From Firmicutes bacterium UBA4881 (GTDB taxonomy: Bacteria > Bacillota > DTU065): 64,000 nt of DNA. The translations under genes were made by a program, and so were the position numbers. This document shows positions 17,501 through 24,806 of the stretch, piece by piece; positions within the stretch are counted from its first letter, which is position 1, and the number at the start of each line of letters is the position of its first letter. Under the pieces are notes generated by a model, which was not told where the DNA came from, did not search any database, and was given only the letters and a program-made list of their open reading frames with translations. The stretch lies in NCBI GenBank assembly GCA_002399235.1, contig DHDH01000001.1, positions 84,517 to 148,516 on the forward strand. The letters run 5' to 3'.

Positions 17501-18117
17501 TAGGTGCTGTAAATGTAGGCGCTATTGATGAATTTAAGGAAGTTTCGGAGCGTTATAGTTTCCTCTCTACCCAAATTAACGATCTTGTTGAGGCCAAAAC
17601 GGATCTTTTAGAGGTGTTAGCAAAATTAGATAAAGCAAGCAGAGAACGCTTTCAAGAAGCATTTCAAGAGATTAAAGCAGAATTTGAAAAGCTATATAAA
17701 GTACTTTTTGGGGGAGGAGAGGCTACCCTCGTCTTAGAAGAAGGCGATCTTCTTGAAGCAGGTGTTGATATTAAAGCACAACCTCCAGGGAAAAAATTAC
17801 AGAATATTGTACTTTTAAGTGGAGGAGAGAAAGCCTTAACGGCAATTGCTCTCATCTTTGCTGTGCTTTGTGTTCGCCAAGTGCCATTTTACCTATTAGA
17901 CGAGATAGATGCACCTTTAGATGAGGCCAATTTAGAGCGTTACGGCTACCTCATTAAAGAGAAGGCCAAGACTTCGCAGATCATTCTTATAACCCATAGA
18001 CGTCGCAGTATGGAGTCAGCTCACCTTCTCTATGGTGTAGCCATGGAAGAAAAGGGTGTAAGCAAGATTCTTACCCTACGTCTCGAGGATGAGCAAGCAG
18101 CGATTGCTACAGAATAA
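14563..18117 (+). CDS. smc: Chromosome segregation ATPase SMC
   Basis: Condensin ATPase that loops and segregates the chromosome with ScpA/ScpB. The N-terminal MRLKKLEIYGFKSFADKT is the family start; Walker A GPNGSGKSN is at about 32-40. Two long coiled coils flank the hinge (about residues 510-670, with GPVARLIKV and the glycine-rich GGTMTGGEEKEER). The C-terminal signature LSGGEKALTAIAL and Walker B LLDEIDAPLDEAN close the head. 1184 residues, full length. ATG 14563 follows GGGGGG; an in-frame upstream GTG lies inside the preceding gene and lacks family support. ftsY follows after 27 bases. Confidence 0.97.
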   Translation: MRLKKLEIYGFKSFADKTVIEFPQGITAIVGPNGSGKSNIVDAIRWVLGEQSARELRGERVEDLIFNGSALRRKLGFAQVSLTFDNSDGLLPTEFNEILITRKAYRSGESEYYINKARCRLKDIQDLFLDTGLGKNSFAMVGQGQVESIIEAKPKDRRLLFDEAAGINKYKAKKDETLRKLERTEIDLARATDIASELEKRIEPLKEAKDKAKIYLDLTAKLNKARENLVMAEAWELFQSIDLANSRKEDYENELIAHGAKLNRLESSEITLKEELRELDEKMMVKQNKLYQREQELQNINADLRVIKEKRESLKDKIEMARNLIKERNVQITEKENINQSALDQEINLKKELAEIKASLQQKQQELNNYLAEQKKTQQGIEDLKDLLFEKSHQLAEKRNEKARLNREIELLLLNIERSKETLGLKLDESSAKKGLINKLEVAKEQSKQKGAEILTQIDNLTELIKLREIELKTEQHEFNVLEDVYREKSARLKALQATEAEYSGYQGGVRAVLKASLPGILGPVARLIKVSDQFTKAVEAVLGGQLQGLVTTTDVAAEKAITYLKEKRLGKATFYPLNLLEARVLPKDDRHLLSLPGVLGLLTDYLDCDQNLQVLADFLGGRTFVTDNLASARALAHNCKSRYRIVTLDGEVINSGGTMTGGEEKEERVGLLKRQALIEQLQKECEAEGIQLTQGKKALEGKLNEFKEKQYQLATIKEELQAEILHTETLSAQIKPIQSLVEGLSLEIETFRKDINESEEQLKSYQIQLTTLDNENAILITEEATTREQLKNLTEIEWTDETKLREEYQALKDRETRALERVNYAVKERQVLEAELAKIKIENDETFADLRGLFLEETKERLQTLQKNQAWQVTLLKSEFLRQSLTQNKEEKASLLQRLEDCEVEIKKMRPIVSRSESDLRDASTELARLEGQKEAIVNKAEELGINLESLSPNIALPSEERHKLNSFCKKLDRDIVELGAVNVGAIDEFKEVSERYSFLSTQINDLVEAKTDLLEVLAKLDKASRERFQEAFQEIKAEFEKLYKVLFGGGEATLVLEEGDLLEAGVDIKAQPPGKKLQNIVLLSGGEKALTAIALIFAVLCVRQVPFYLLDEIDAPLDEANLERYGYLIKEKAKTSQIILITHRRRSMESAHLLYGVAMEEKGVSKILTLRLEDEQAAIATE

Positions 18118-18144
18118 TAAGGAATATTTTTGAGGTGAAAATAA

Positions 18145-19050
18145 ATGGGATTCTTTGATAAACTAGTTAGTGGTTTAACAAAAACCAGAGATAATCTGGT
18201 TAAACAGATTAAAAGCGTTCTTAGTGGCAAAAAGATCTCAGAAGAGCTTTTTGAGGAACTAGAAGAGATATTAATAGGTGCAGATATTGGTGTTACTAGT
18301 ACAATGGAAATAATGGAGAATGTTAGAGAGCGTTGCCGTCAAGAAAAAGTTCAAGAAGGTTCTCAGGTTGAGAAGATTTTGCAAGAAGAGATTCGCAAAG
18401 TTATTGGTGAAAAAACTGAATTAGAGCCACCAGCAACTACACCTTGGGTTATTATGGTTGTGGGTGTTAATGGTGTAGGAAAAACTACCACTATAGGTAA
18501 ATTAGCTGCTCGTTTTACAGCTGAAGGCAAAAAAGTAGTTCTAGCTGCTGGAGATACCTTTAGAGCTGCAGCTGCTGAACAATTAGCTATTTGGGCAGAA
18601 CGTTCTAAAGCACAGCTAATTCGTCATGAAGAAGGTTCTGATCCAGCCGCTGTAGCTTATGATGCTGTGCAAGCAGCGAGAAATCGTAAAGCCGATGTCT
18701 TGATAATCGATACTGCTGGTAGACTCCACACTAAAAGTAACTTAATGGAAGAATTGAAAAAGATAAAAAGAGTTATTAGTAGAGAAATGCCTGACGCGCC
18801 ACACGATGTTTTGCTGGTGATGGATGCAACAACAGGCCAAAACGGCTTAAGCCAAGCTAAAGTTTTCAAAGAAGCTACCGAAGTTAGTGGTATTGTCCTT
18901 ACCAAATTAGATGGTACTGCTAAAGGTGGTATTGTAATAGCAATCAAGAGAGAACTAGGGATTCCAGTTAAACTAGTTGGTGTTGGTGAAGGAATTGATG
19001 ACATGCAAAACTTTAATCCCGATGACTTTGTTGAGGCTTTATTTAGCTAA
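18145..19050 (+). CDS. ftsY: Signal recognition particle receptor FtsY
   Basis: Membrane-docking GTPase that receives SRP-bound ribosomes. A short amphipathic N-terminus (MGFFDKLVSGLTKTRDNLV) leads into the NG domain: P-loop GVNGVGKTTTIGKLA (about 112-126), DTFRAAAAEQL, DTAGRLHTK, TKLDGTAKGG. 301 residues, a short form without a long acidic A domain. It follows smc closely. Confidence 0.96.
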   Translation: MGFFDKLVSGLTKTRDNLVKQIKSVLSGKKISEELFEELEEILIGADIGVTSTMEIMENVRERCRQEKVQEGSQVEKILQEEIRKVIGEKTELEPPATTPWVIMVVGVNGVGKTTTIGKLAARFTAEGKKVVLAAGDTFRAAAAEQLAIWAERSKAQLIRHEEGSDPAAVAYDAVQAARNRKADVLIIDTAGRLHTKSNLMEELKKIKRVISREMPDAPHDVLLVMDATTGQNGLSQAKVFKEATEVSGIVLTKLDGTAKGGIVIAIKRELGIPVKLVGVGEGIDDMQNFNPDDFVEALFS

Positions 19051-19054
19051 TTAG

Positions 19055-19078
19055 CTGTCAAGTGAAAAAGCTTGACAG
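19055..19078. promoter_or_regulatory. Inverted repeat overlapping the -35 box of ylxM
   Basis: Perfect 8-base arms CTGTCAAG (19055-19062) and CTTGACAG (19071-19078), loop TGAAAAAG. It directly follows the ftsY stop. The right arm contains the TTGACA of the next promoter. It may be an ftsY 3'-end hairpin, an operator, or both; there is no T run. Confidence 0.5.
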
Positions 19079-19100
19079 AGTTTGTTTCATACTCTATACT
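19072..19100 (+). promoter_or_regulatory. Sigma-A promoter of ylxM-ffh
   Basis: TTGACA at 19072-19077 and TATACT at 19095-19100, 17-base spacer. It places a separate start for the SRP block inside what looks like one long operon. Confidence 0.8.
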
Positions 19101-19119
19101 AGCAAAGGAAGAGATGCTC

Positions 19120-19464
19120 ATGGAGATTATTAAAACTGTGCGCATGGGCCTTCTTCACGATTTTTATGGTCCATTACTAACGCCCAAACAAAGACGGTGT
19201 ATACAGCTTTATTATGAAGCCGATCTCTCACTTGCTGAAACTGCCGAGAAGTTTGGTAGTAGTAGGCAGGCAGTCTACGATCTTCTCAAAAGGACAGAGA
19301 AACTTCTTGAGGAGTATGAAAGCAAGCTGGGGCTTCTCCAAAAATACGAAGAGAGAGAAAAGCGTTATGCTGACCTTTTATCTTTAGTAAAAGGAAATCC
19401 TCTCGAAAAAGAGGTCCGTGCTCTAGTAGCTGAACTGGAAAGGATTGAGACCGGTGATATTTGA
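19120..19464 (+). CDS. ylxM: YlxM-type SRP-associated helix-turn-helix protein
   Basis: UPF0122 protein found directly before ffh in Firmicutes and reported to act with the SRP. 114 residues: MEIIKTVRMGLLHDFYGPLL is the family start, and SLAETAEKFGSSRQAVYDLL is a sigma-region-4-like helix-turn-helix at about 36-55, followed by a charged helical tail. I chose ATG 19120 because it matches the family length and has AAGGAAG upstream; a TTG at 19072 is the -35 box and cannot be the start. The ffh start overlaps its 3' end. Confidence 0.88.
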   Translation: MEIIKTVRMGLLHDFYGPLLTPKQRRCIQLYYEADLSLAETAEKFGSSRQAVYDLLKRTEKLLEEYESKLGLLQKYEEREKRYADLLSLVKGNPLEKEVRALVAELERIETGDI

Positions 19465-20788
19465 GAATCTTGCTGATAAGCTGCAAAACACTTTTAATAA
19501 CCTTAAACGTCGTGGTAAACTGACCGAAAAAGAAGTGGAGTTAGCTTTAAAGGAAGTACGCTTAGCGCTGTTAGAAGCTGACGTTAACCACAAGGTTGTC
19601 AAATCGTTCACAGAACGAGTTAAAAACCGGGCGATAGGTGAAGAGGTTCTAAAAAGCCTAACACCGGCTCAGCAGGTTGTTAAAATTGTCTATGACGAAT
19701 TAACCAGTCTTATGGGTGGCTCGGCAGCCCAATTAAATCTATCTTATAGTCCTTCTATTATCATGATGGTCGGTCTACAGGGTGCAGGTAAAACCACAAC
19801 AGCAGGTAAATTAGCCCGTACCATTAAAGAAAAGGGACGTAGACCATTATTAGTTGCTTGCGATGTATATCGTCCTGCTGCTGTTAAACAACTACAGGTT
19901 GTAGGAAATCAAATAGGCGTTAATGTGTTTAGCCAAGAAGGACAGAAACCTGTTTCGATTGCCCAAGCTGGTATTAAATATGCTAACCAGAATGGCTTTG
20001 ATGTCATCATTATTGATACAGCTGGTAGACTCCATGTTGATGAAGAATTAATGCAAGAACTAGTAGATCTAAAAACTAGTTTCAAACCGCAAGAAATTCT
20101 TTTTGTAGCTGATGCTATGACTGGCCAAGATGCAGTCAATGTAGCAGCTAGTTTTAATGAAAGACTAGACATTTCAGGCATTATTCTGACCAAAATGGAT
20201 GGCGATGCCCGTGGTGGTGCAGCACTTTCTATCCGCGAGGTAGTAGGTAAACCAATTAAATTTGCCGCCTTTGGTGAGAAGTTAGATGCGTTAGAAATAT
20301 TTCATCCGGATAGAATGGCTTCGAGAATCCTTGGTATGGGCGATTTAGGTACTATTTTAGAAAAAGCCCAACAAGCTATTGATGAGAAAGAAGCTGCCCA
20401 ACTAGTTCAAAAACTTACTACAGATGATTTTAATCTGGAAGACTTTTATGAACAGATGCAGCAGATGAAGAAAATGGGGCCTTTAAATCAACTTATGGAC
20501 ATGGTACCTGGAATGAACAAGATGAAAGGCCAAGCTGATTTCAGCGCTGCTGAAAAAGAGATGAAACAGCTCGAAGCTATTATAAATTCAATGACTCCTA
20601 AAGAGAGAAGGCAACCTGATCTTATCGACGCCTCCCGTAAAAAGCGGATTGCTAACGGTTCTGGTGCAAGGGTACAGGATGTCAATAGATTGTTAAAACA
20701 ATTTGGTGAGACCAAAAAGGTAATGAAACAATTTGGTGGTCTGAGCCAAAAAGGTAAGAAAAAATTTAAAATGCCATTCTTTAATTAA
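19454..20788 (+). CDS. ffh: Signal recognition particle protein Ffh
   Basis: SRP54 GTPase that binds signal sequences of nascent membrane proteins with the 4.5S/6S-type RNA. An N domain leads to the P-loop GLQGAGKTTTAGKLA (about 107-121), then DVYRPAAVKQL, DTAGRLHVD and TKMDGDARGG, and the methionine-rich M domain from about 320 (EQMQQMKKMGPLNQLMDMVPGM). GTG 19454 gives the usual MxFENLADKLQ start and 444 residues; TTG 19445 would add three residues. Overlaps ylxM by 11 bases. Confidence 0.96.
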   Translation: MIFENLADKLQNTFNNLKRRGKLTEKEVELALKEVRLALLEADVNHKVVKSFTERVKNRAIGEEVLKSLTPAQQVVKIVYDELTSLMGGSAAQLNLSYSPSIIMMVGLQGAGKTTTAGKLARTIKEKGRRPLLVACDVYRPAAVKQLQVVGNQIGVNVFSQEGQKPVSIAQAGIKYANQNGFDVIIIDTAGRLHVDEELMQELVDLKTSFKPQEILFVADAMTGQDAVNVAASFNERLDISGIILTKMDGDARGGAALSIREVVGKPIKFAAFGEKLDALEIFHPDRMASRILGMGDLGTILEKAQQAIDEKEAAQLVQKLTTDDFNLEDFYEQMQQMKKMGPLNQLMDMVPGMNKMKGQADFSAAEKEMKQLEAIINSMTPKERRQPDLIDASRKKRIANGSGARVQDVNRLLKQFGETKKVMKQFGGLSQKGKKKFKMPFFN

Positions 20789-20809
20789 GTGTGAGGAGGT
20801 GAACTAGAG

Positions 20810-21106
20810 ATGAGTGTTAAGATCAGATTACGTCGTATGGGTAAGAAAAAACAGCCATTCTATCGTCTGGTTGTAGCGGATTCCCGTACTCCTAGAGACG
20901 GCCGCTTTATTGATATTCTTGGTTATTATAATCCAGTAACTCAGCCAGCTGAAGTCAAGATTGATGAAGAGAAGGCTCTAGATTGGTTAAAGAAAGGTGC
21001 TCAACCTTCAACTACAGCTAAAAACCTTCTTTCTCAAGCTGGAGTATTAACCAAGCTTGCTGCCTCCAAGAATGACTCTACAGAAGGCTCAGACGCCAAT
21101 AACTAA
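20810..21106 (+). CDS. rpsP: 30S ribosomal protein S16
   Basis: 98 residues; MSVKIRLRRMGKKKQPFYRL is the S16 N-terminus and GRFIDILGYYNP is conserved. A Ser/Asn-rich tail of about ten residues extends past the core. Preceded by GAGGAGGTGA. Confidence 0.97.
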   Translation: MSVKIRLRRMGKKKQPFYRLVVADSRTPRDGRFIDILGYYNPVTQPAEVKIDEEKALDWLKKGAQPSTTAKNLLSQAGVLTKLAASKNDSTEGSDANN

Positions 21107-21120
21107 GGAGGTCTGAAGCA

Positions 21121-21348
21121 ATGAAAGAGCTTGTGGAAATTCTAGCTAAGAGCCTTGTTGACAATCCAGATCAAGTTGTGGTTAAAGAGATCGTCGAAGC
21201 TAATGAACTTCGTTACGAACTAAATGTAGCCGAAACTGATATGGGTAAAGTTATCGGTAAACAGGGAAGAATAGCTAAAGCCCTGCGAATTGTCTTAAAG
21301 GCCGCAGCTAATAAAGAACAGAAGAGAGTATCACTAGATATTGTCTAA
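21121..21348 (+). CDS. khpA: KH-domain RNA-binding protein KhpA
   Basis: 75-residue single KH domain with the GKVIGKQGRIAKALR loop. KhpA (YlqC) binds RNA with KhpB in Gram-positives and affects cell division and elongation. Typical place between rpsP and rimM. Followed by an internal terminator-like hairpin. Confidence 0.92.
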   Translation: MKELVEILAKSLVDNPDQVVVKEIVEANELRYELNVAETDMGKVIGKQGRIAKALRIVLKAAANKEQKRVSLDIV

Positions 21349-21352
21349 GAAG

Positions 21353-21381
21353 CAGGAGCCTTTAGAAGCTCCTGTTTTTTT
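21353..21381 (+). terminator. Internal terminator/attenuator between khpA and rimM
   Basis: CAGGAGC / GCTCCTG stem, 8-base loop, seven T. It lies only 12 bases before rimM inside a conserved operon, so it probably attenuates downstream expression relative to rpsP. Confidence 0.75.
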
Positions 21382-21392
21382 GGAGGTCATGT

Positions 21393-21911
21393 ATGGAACT
21401 CTACACCATTGGTAAAATAGTCGGTGCGCAAGGGATCAAAGGTGAGCTAAAGGTTTATCCTCAAACTAGTTTTCCTGAGAGATTTTTACAAATGGAAAAA
21501 GTTATTGTTGGTAATGACCTGACAAAGAGAGAATACAAAATTCTTAATGTTCGTGATCACAAAAATGTTATAATTCTCAATTTAGATGGTATAGATGACC
21601 GTAATCAAGCTGAGGCCTTAGTTGGTCAGGAGCTCTTTGTTACCAGAGAAGAACTCTATGAACTTCCTGAGGACTGTTTTTATATCTTTGATCTGATTGG
21701 CCTTAAGGTTGAAGACAAAAAGTGGGGCCTATTGGGTAAGATAAAGGATGTTATCGAAGGAGCCCAAGATTTGTACTTAGTTACCCCTGAGGAAAGTGCT
21801 CCAGCAAAAGTGGAGTTTTACATTCCTGCAGTGAAAGCCTTTGTTCTAGCTATCAATTTAGAAACAGGTGTCATGCAGGTAGACCTACCAGAAGGTTTGT
21901 GGGAAGAATGA
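21393..21911 (+). CDS. rimM: 16S rRNA processing protein RimM
   Basis: 30S maturation factor binding S19. N-terminal RimM barrel (YTIGKIVGAQGIKGELKV, residues 4-21) and C-terminal PRC barrel (DCFYIFDLIGLKVED, about 92-106; FYIPAVKAFV). 172 residues, normal. Its stop overlaps the trmD ATG (ATGA). Confidence 0.95.
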   Translation: MELYTIGKIVGAQGIKGELKVYPQTSFPERFLQMEKVIVGNDLTKREYKILNVRDHKNVIILNLDGIDDRNQAEALVGQELFVTREELYELPEDCFYIFDLIGLKVEDKKWGLLGKIKDVIEGAQDLYLVTPEESAPAKVEFYIPAVKAFVLAINLETGVMQVDLPEGLWEE

Positions 21912-22600
21912 GAATTGATATTATTACTTTATTTCCAGAGATGTTTGGTCCTGTCTTCTCCCAGAGTATTTTGGGTAGAGCTCAAAGACAAGGCTTAGTC
22001 CAGATTGTTTTGCACAACTTAAGGGATTACACCTATGATAGGCACCGCACTGTTGACGATACTCCTTATGGTGGTGGTTCTGGTATGGTGTTAAAACCGG
22101 AACCATTATATGAAGCAGTTAACTCTGTAAAATCAATACCAGTCACTTTTCAAAGAGAGGCTATCAGGAAAACAGCTTTTCTTACACCTCAGGGGCAACC
22201 TCTCAAGCAAAATTTAGTCCAAGGATTAACCAAATTGGACCAGTTAATCTTGGTGTGTGGCCATTATGAGGGATTTGATGAACGCTCACGGATATTATTA
22301 GCTGAACTAGAGATATCTTTGGGTGACTTTGTGCTAACAGGTGGAGAGATTGCTGCTATGGCAGTTACAGACGCAGTGGCAAGACTACTTCCTGGAGTAT
22401 TAGGTGATGAGTATTCGGCCGAAGAAGAATCTTTCACTGAAGATCTTTTAGAATATCCCCAATATACCAGACCCCGAGTTTTTCAGGGTTTAGAAGTACC
22501 AGAGGTATTACTTAGTGGTAACCATAAAGAGATTGCTTTATGGCGAAGAAATCAGTCCTTAGAAAGGACTAAAAACCGCCGTCCCGACCTATTGAAATAG
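21908..22600 (+). CDS. trmD: tRNA (guanine-37-N1)-methyltransferase
   Basis: Makes m1G37 in tRNA to prevent frameshifting. MRIDIITLFPEMF is the family start; the trefoil-knot SAM site is LILVCGHYEGFDER and GDFVLTGGEIAAMAV (about 115-150). 230 residues. ATG 21908 overlaps the rimM stop; a GTG nine bases earlier is unlikely. Confidence 0.96.
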   Translation: MRIDIITLFPEMFGPVFSQSILGRAQRQGLVQIVLHNLRDYTYDRHRTVDDTPYGGGSGMVLKPEPLYEAVNSVKSIPVTFQREAIRKTAFLTPQGQPLKQNLVQGLTKLDQLILVCGHYEGFDERSRILLAELEISLGDFVLTGGEIAAMAVTDAVARLLPGVLGDEYSAEEESFTEDLLEYPQYTRPRVFQGLEVPEVLLSGNHKEIALWRRNQSLERTKNRRPDLLK

Positions 22601-22601
22601 C

Positions 22602-22630
22602 TTGCCACTAAAAAAAGAAAATGTTATAAT
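22602..22630 (+). promoter_or_regulatory. Sigma-A promoter of rplS
   Basis: TTGCCA at 22602-22607 and perfect TATAAT at 22625-22630, 17-base spacer. It begins two bases after the trmD stop. Confidence 0.85.
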
Positions 22631-22637
22631 TAAGGTT

Positions 22638-22698
22638 GTTAATGCGGATGGTCCGCTGTCGAGGACGACATGAACATCCTAAGAGAGGGGGTACCGCA
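22638..22698 (+). promoter_or_regulatory. Ribosomal protein L19 leader
   Basis: The short leader of rplS folds into nested helices: GCGGA-TGG-TCCGC near its start, a GTCG-AGGA-CGAC hairpin, and TGCGG pairing with CCGCA just before the ATG, so that the GGGGG ribosome site falls within the structure. This matches the position and style of the known Firmicutes L19 leader element, an autoregulatory motif bound by L19. Assigned by eye. Confidence 0.55.
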
Positions 22699-23040
22699 AT
22701 GGACCTGATTAAACTAGTTGAACAACAATATGTGAAGAACGATATTCCCGAGTTTCGTCCTGGCGACACAGTAAATGTTGGTTACAAAGTCGTCGAAGGT
22801 GGCAAAGAGCGTATCCAAGCTTTCCAAGGGGTTGTCATTAAACGTCAAGGCAGTGGCATTAAAGAGACATTTACAGTTCGTAAGCTCTCTAATGGTGTTG
22901 GCGTCGAAAGAACTTTCCCAGTTCACAGCCCAAAGATTGCTAATATTGAAGTTACTCGTAAAGGTAAAGTACGTCGTGCCAAACTTTACTACTTGCGTGA
23001 ACGTCAAGGTAAAGCCGCCAGAATTAAAGAGCGCATCTAA
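22699..23040 (+). CDS. rplS: 50S ribosomal protein L19
   Basis: 113-residue L19, at the subunit interface. MDLIKLVEQQYVKNDIPEFR then GDTVNVGYKVVEG and RRAKLYYLRERQGKAARIKE are conserved. The ATG follows AGAGGGGGTACCGCA. It has its own promoter, leader and terminator, uncoupling it from trmD. Confidence 0.97.
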   Translation: MDLIKLVEQQYVKNDIPEFRPGDTVNVGYKVVEGGKERIQAFQGVVIKRQGSGIKETFTVRKLSNGVGVERTFPVHSPKIANIEVTRKGKVRRAKLYYLRERQGKAARIKERI

Positions 23041-23045
23041 AAATA

Positions 23046-23073
23046 GGGGACTGCCAAAAACAGTCCCTTTTTT
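23046..23073 (+). terminator. Terminator after rplS
   Basis: GGGGACTG / CAGTCCCTT stem with T run. Confidence 0.88.
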
Positions 23074-23103
23074 ATACACTTTTCCAAATAGTGAGGTGAG
23101 ATT

Positions 23104-23964
23104 ATGCTACCTGATTTTAAAATACAATGGTACCCTGGTCATATGGCTAAAGCCAAACGAAATATTAAAGAAAATCTAAGCTTAGTAGATTTAATCATTG
23201 AAGTTCGAGATGCAAGAGCTCCTCTAGCAAGTGCTAATCCTACTTTAAGTTCGTTAGGTGAACATAAAAAAAGAATTATTGTACTTAATAAAGCTGATTT
23301 AGCTGATGATGCTGTCACCCAAAAATGGCAAGCTCTTTTTCCAGAAGCAATAGTTTTTTCAGGTAAGGAAACGCAATCTATTAAGATCTTGCAAAAAAAA
23401 TTAGACCAGATTGGTCAGAAGTTAAAAGCAGATTGGTTACAAAGAGAGAAAGGCTTAAGACCATACAGAGCCCTTATTTTAGGTATGCCTAATGTGGGTA
23501 AGTCCACAATTATTAATGCTTTATCAAGATCGTCGAAGGCAAAAACCGGTGAGAAACCAGGTGTAACCCGGGGTAAGCAATGGATATCATTACCTAATGG
23601 ATGGCAATTATTAGATACTCCTGGGGTGATGGTACCAGAAGCTGTTATAGGTAATACAGGTCTTTTTCTTGCTTTAATAAATGCCATAGAAGAGAAGCTT
23701 TACGATGAAGAACTTGCTGCCCTTCATTTTCTCAAATGGCTTCTAGAAAATAAACCTCAAACCTTAAGTGAACGATATAAAATTAGTAATATAGATGACC
23801 CTTTAGCCTTATTAGAGGAGATTGGCCGTAAAAGAGGTTGTTTAAGAAGTGGTGGCTATGTCGAAACATCTAAGGCAGCACTAATTCTTTTAAGAGATTT
23901 TAGAGAAGGTCATCTTGGTCGTCTGTCTTTAGAAATACCAGAAACATTAGTAGAGAGGAGCTAA
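23104..23964 (+). CDS. rbgA: Ribosome biogenesis GTPase RbgA (YlqF)
   Basis: Circularly permuted GTPase needed for late 50S assembly. IQWYPGHMAKAKR at residues 8-20 is the family hallmark. The motif order is permuted: LNKADL (G4) comes before GMPNVGKSTIIN (G1, about 129-140) and DTPGV (G3). 286 residues. ATG follows GTGAGGTGAG. rnhB starts five bases after it. Confidence 0.95.
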   Translation: MLPDFKIQWYPGHMAKAKRNIKENLSLVDLIIEVRDARAPLASANPTLSSLGEHKKRIIVLNKADLADDAVTQKWQALFPEAIVFSGKETQSIKILQKKLDQIGQKLKADWLQREKGLRPYRALILGMPNVGKSTIINALSRSSKAKTGEKPGVTRGKQWISLPNGWQLLDTPGVMVPEAVIGNTGLFLALINAIEEKLYDEELAALHFLKWLLENKPQTLSERYKISNIDDPLALLEEIGRKRGCLRSGGYVETSKAALILLRDFREGHLGRLSLEIPETLVERS

Positions 23965-23969
23965 TAAGT

Positions 23970-24767
23970 TTGCTTGATCCTCACGAACTAAGTTTAACTC
24001 AGATAAAAACCTTATTGGAAGATTTAGTCAACCAAGAAGAGTTTCCACCAAAGCTTATCAAACTATTAAAAGAAGATGAGCGTGTAGGAACCCAAAAAAT
24101 GCTCCTGACTTATTTACACAAACGAGAGTCTTTTGAACTAAAACGTAAGTATCTAAAGGAACTAGCAAACTTTGATAGAAGTTTTTCTTTAGAATTAGTC
24201 GGCATAGATGAAGCAGGTCGTGGACCTTTAGCTGGACCTGTAGTAGCTGCGGCTGTAAGGCTCGATCTAAGTAATATTAGTTGGGCGAAAGGGATTAATG
24301 ATTCTAAAAAGTTAAGTCGCTCCGAGAGACAAAAACTTTTTAAATTAATTAAAGAAAATGCTTTAGATATTGGTGTCGGAATAATTGATGCTCCTACTAT
24401 CGACGAGATTAATATATTAGTAGCGACTCATCAGGCAATGCAACAAGCTACTGAAAATTTAGCCCAACCAAATTTTCTTTTATTAGTAGATGGGTTACCT
24501 GTACCTCTCTTAGGGCCACGCCATGTTGCGGTTGTGCAAGGAGACGCTAAATCACTCTCAATTGCTGCTGCATCGATTATAGCTAAAGAGACAAGAGATT
24601 GTATTATGGAAAAATTAGACCAGGAATATCCTGGTTATGGTTTCGCGGAACACAAGGGTTATGGAACAAAAGAACATATAAAAGCTTTAGAAACTCTGGG
24701 AATGTCTCCAGTACACAGAAAAAGCTTCCTAACTAGATTAACTTATAAACAAGGTGCTTTATTTTAA
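23970..24767 (+). CDS. rnhB: Ribonuclease HII
   Basis: Removes ribonucleotides and RNA primers from RNA/DNA hybrids. The catalytic start GIDEAGRGPLAGPVVAAAV (about residues 75-93) holds Asp-Glu; LLLVDGLPVP and GDAKSLSIAAASIIAK complete the site. The first 70 residues form the extra N-terminal region seen in Firmicutes RNase HII. TTG start after AGAGGAGC. 265 residues. Confidence 0.95.
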   Translation: MLDPHELSLTQIKTLLEDLVNQEEFPPKLIKLLKEDERVGTQKMLLTYLHKRESFELKRKYLKELANFDRSFSLELVGIDEAGRGPLAGPVVAAAVRLDLSNISWAKGINDSKKLSRSERQKLFKLIKENALDIGVGIIDAPTIDEINILVATHQAMQQATENLAQPNFLLLVDGLPVPLLGPRHVAVVQGDAKSLSIAAASIIAKETRDCIMEKLDQEYPGYGFAEHKGYGTKEHIKALETLGMSPVHRKSFLTRLTYKQGALF

Positions 24768-24806
24768 TTCATTGTTAGCAATGTTTTTGGGAAGGAGGCA
24801 GGGTCA

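Noticed and set aside
22680..22698. T-box (GGTACCGC) before rplS
   Set aside because: The stretch belongs to the L19 leader; no specifier loop, no T-box core.
22775..23179. 134-codon plus-strand ORF across rplS and rbgA
   Set aside because: Other frame of rplS and its terminator, no ribosome site, no family similarity.
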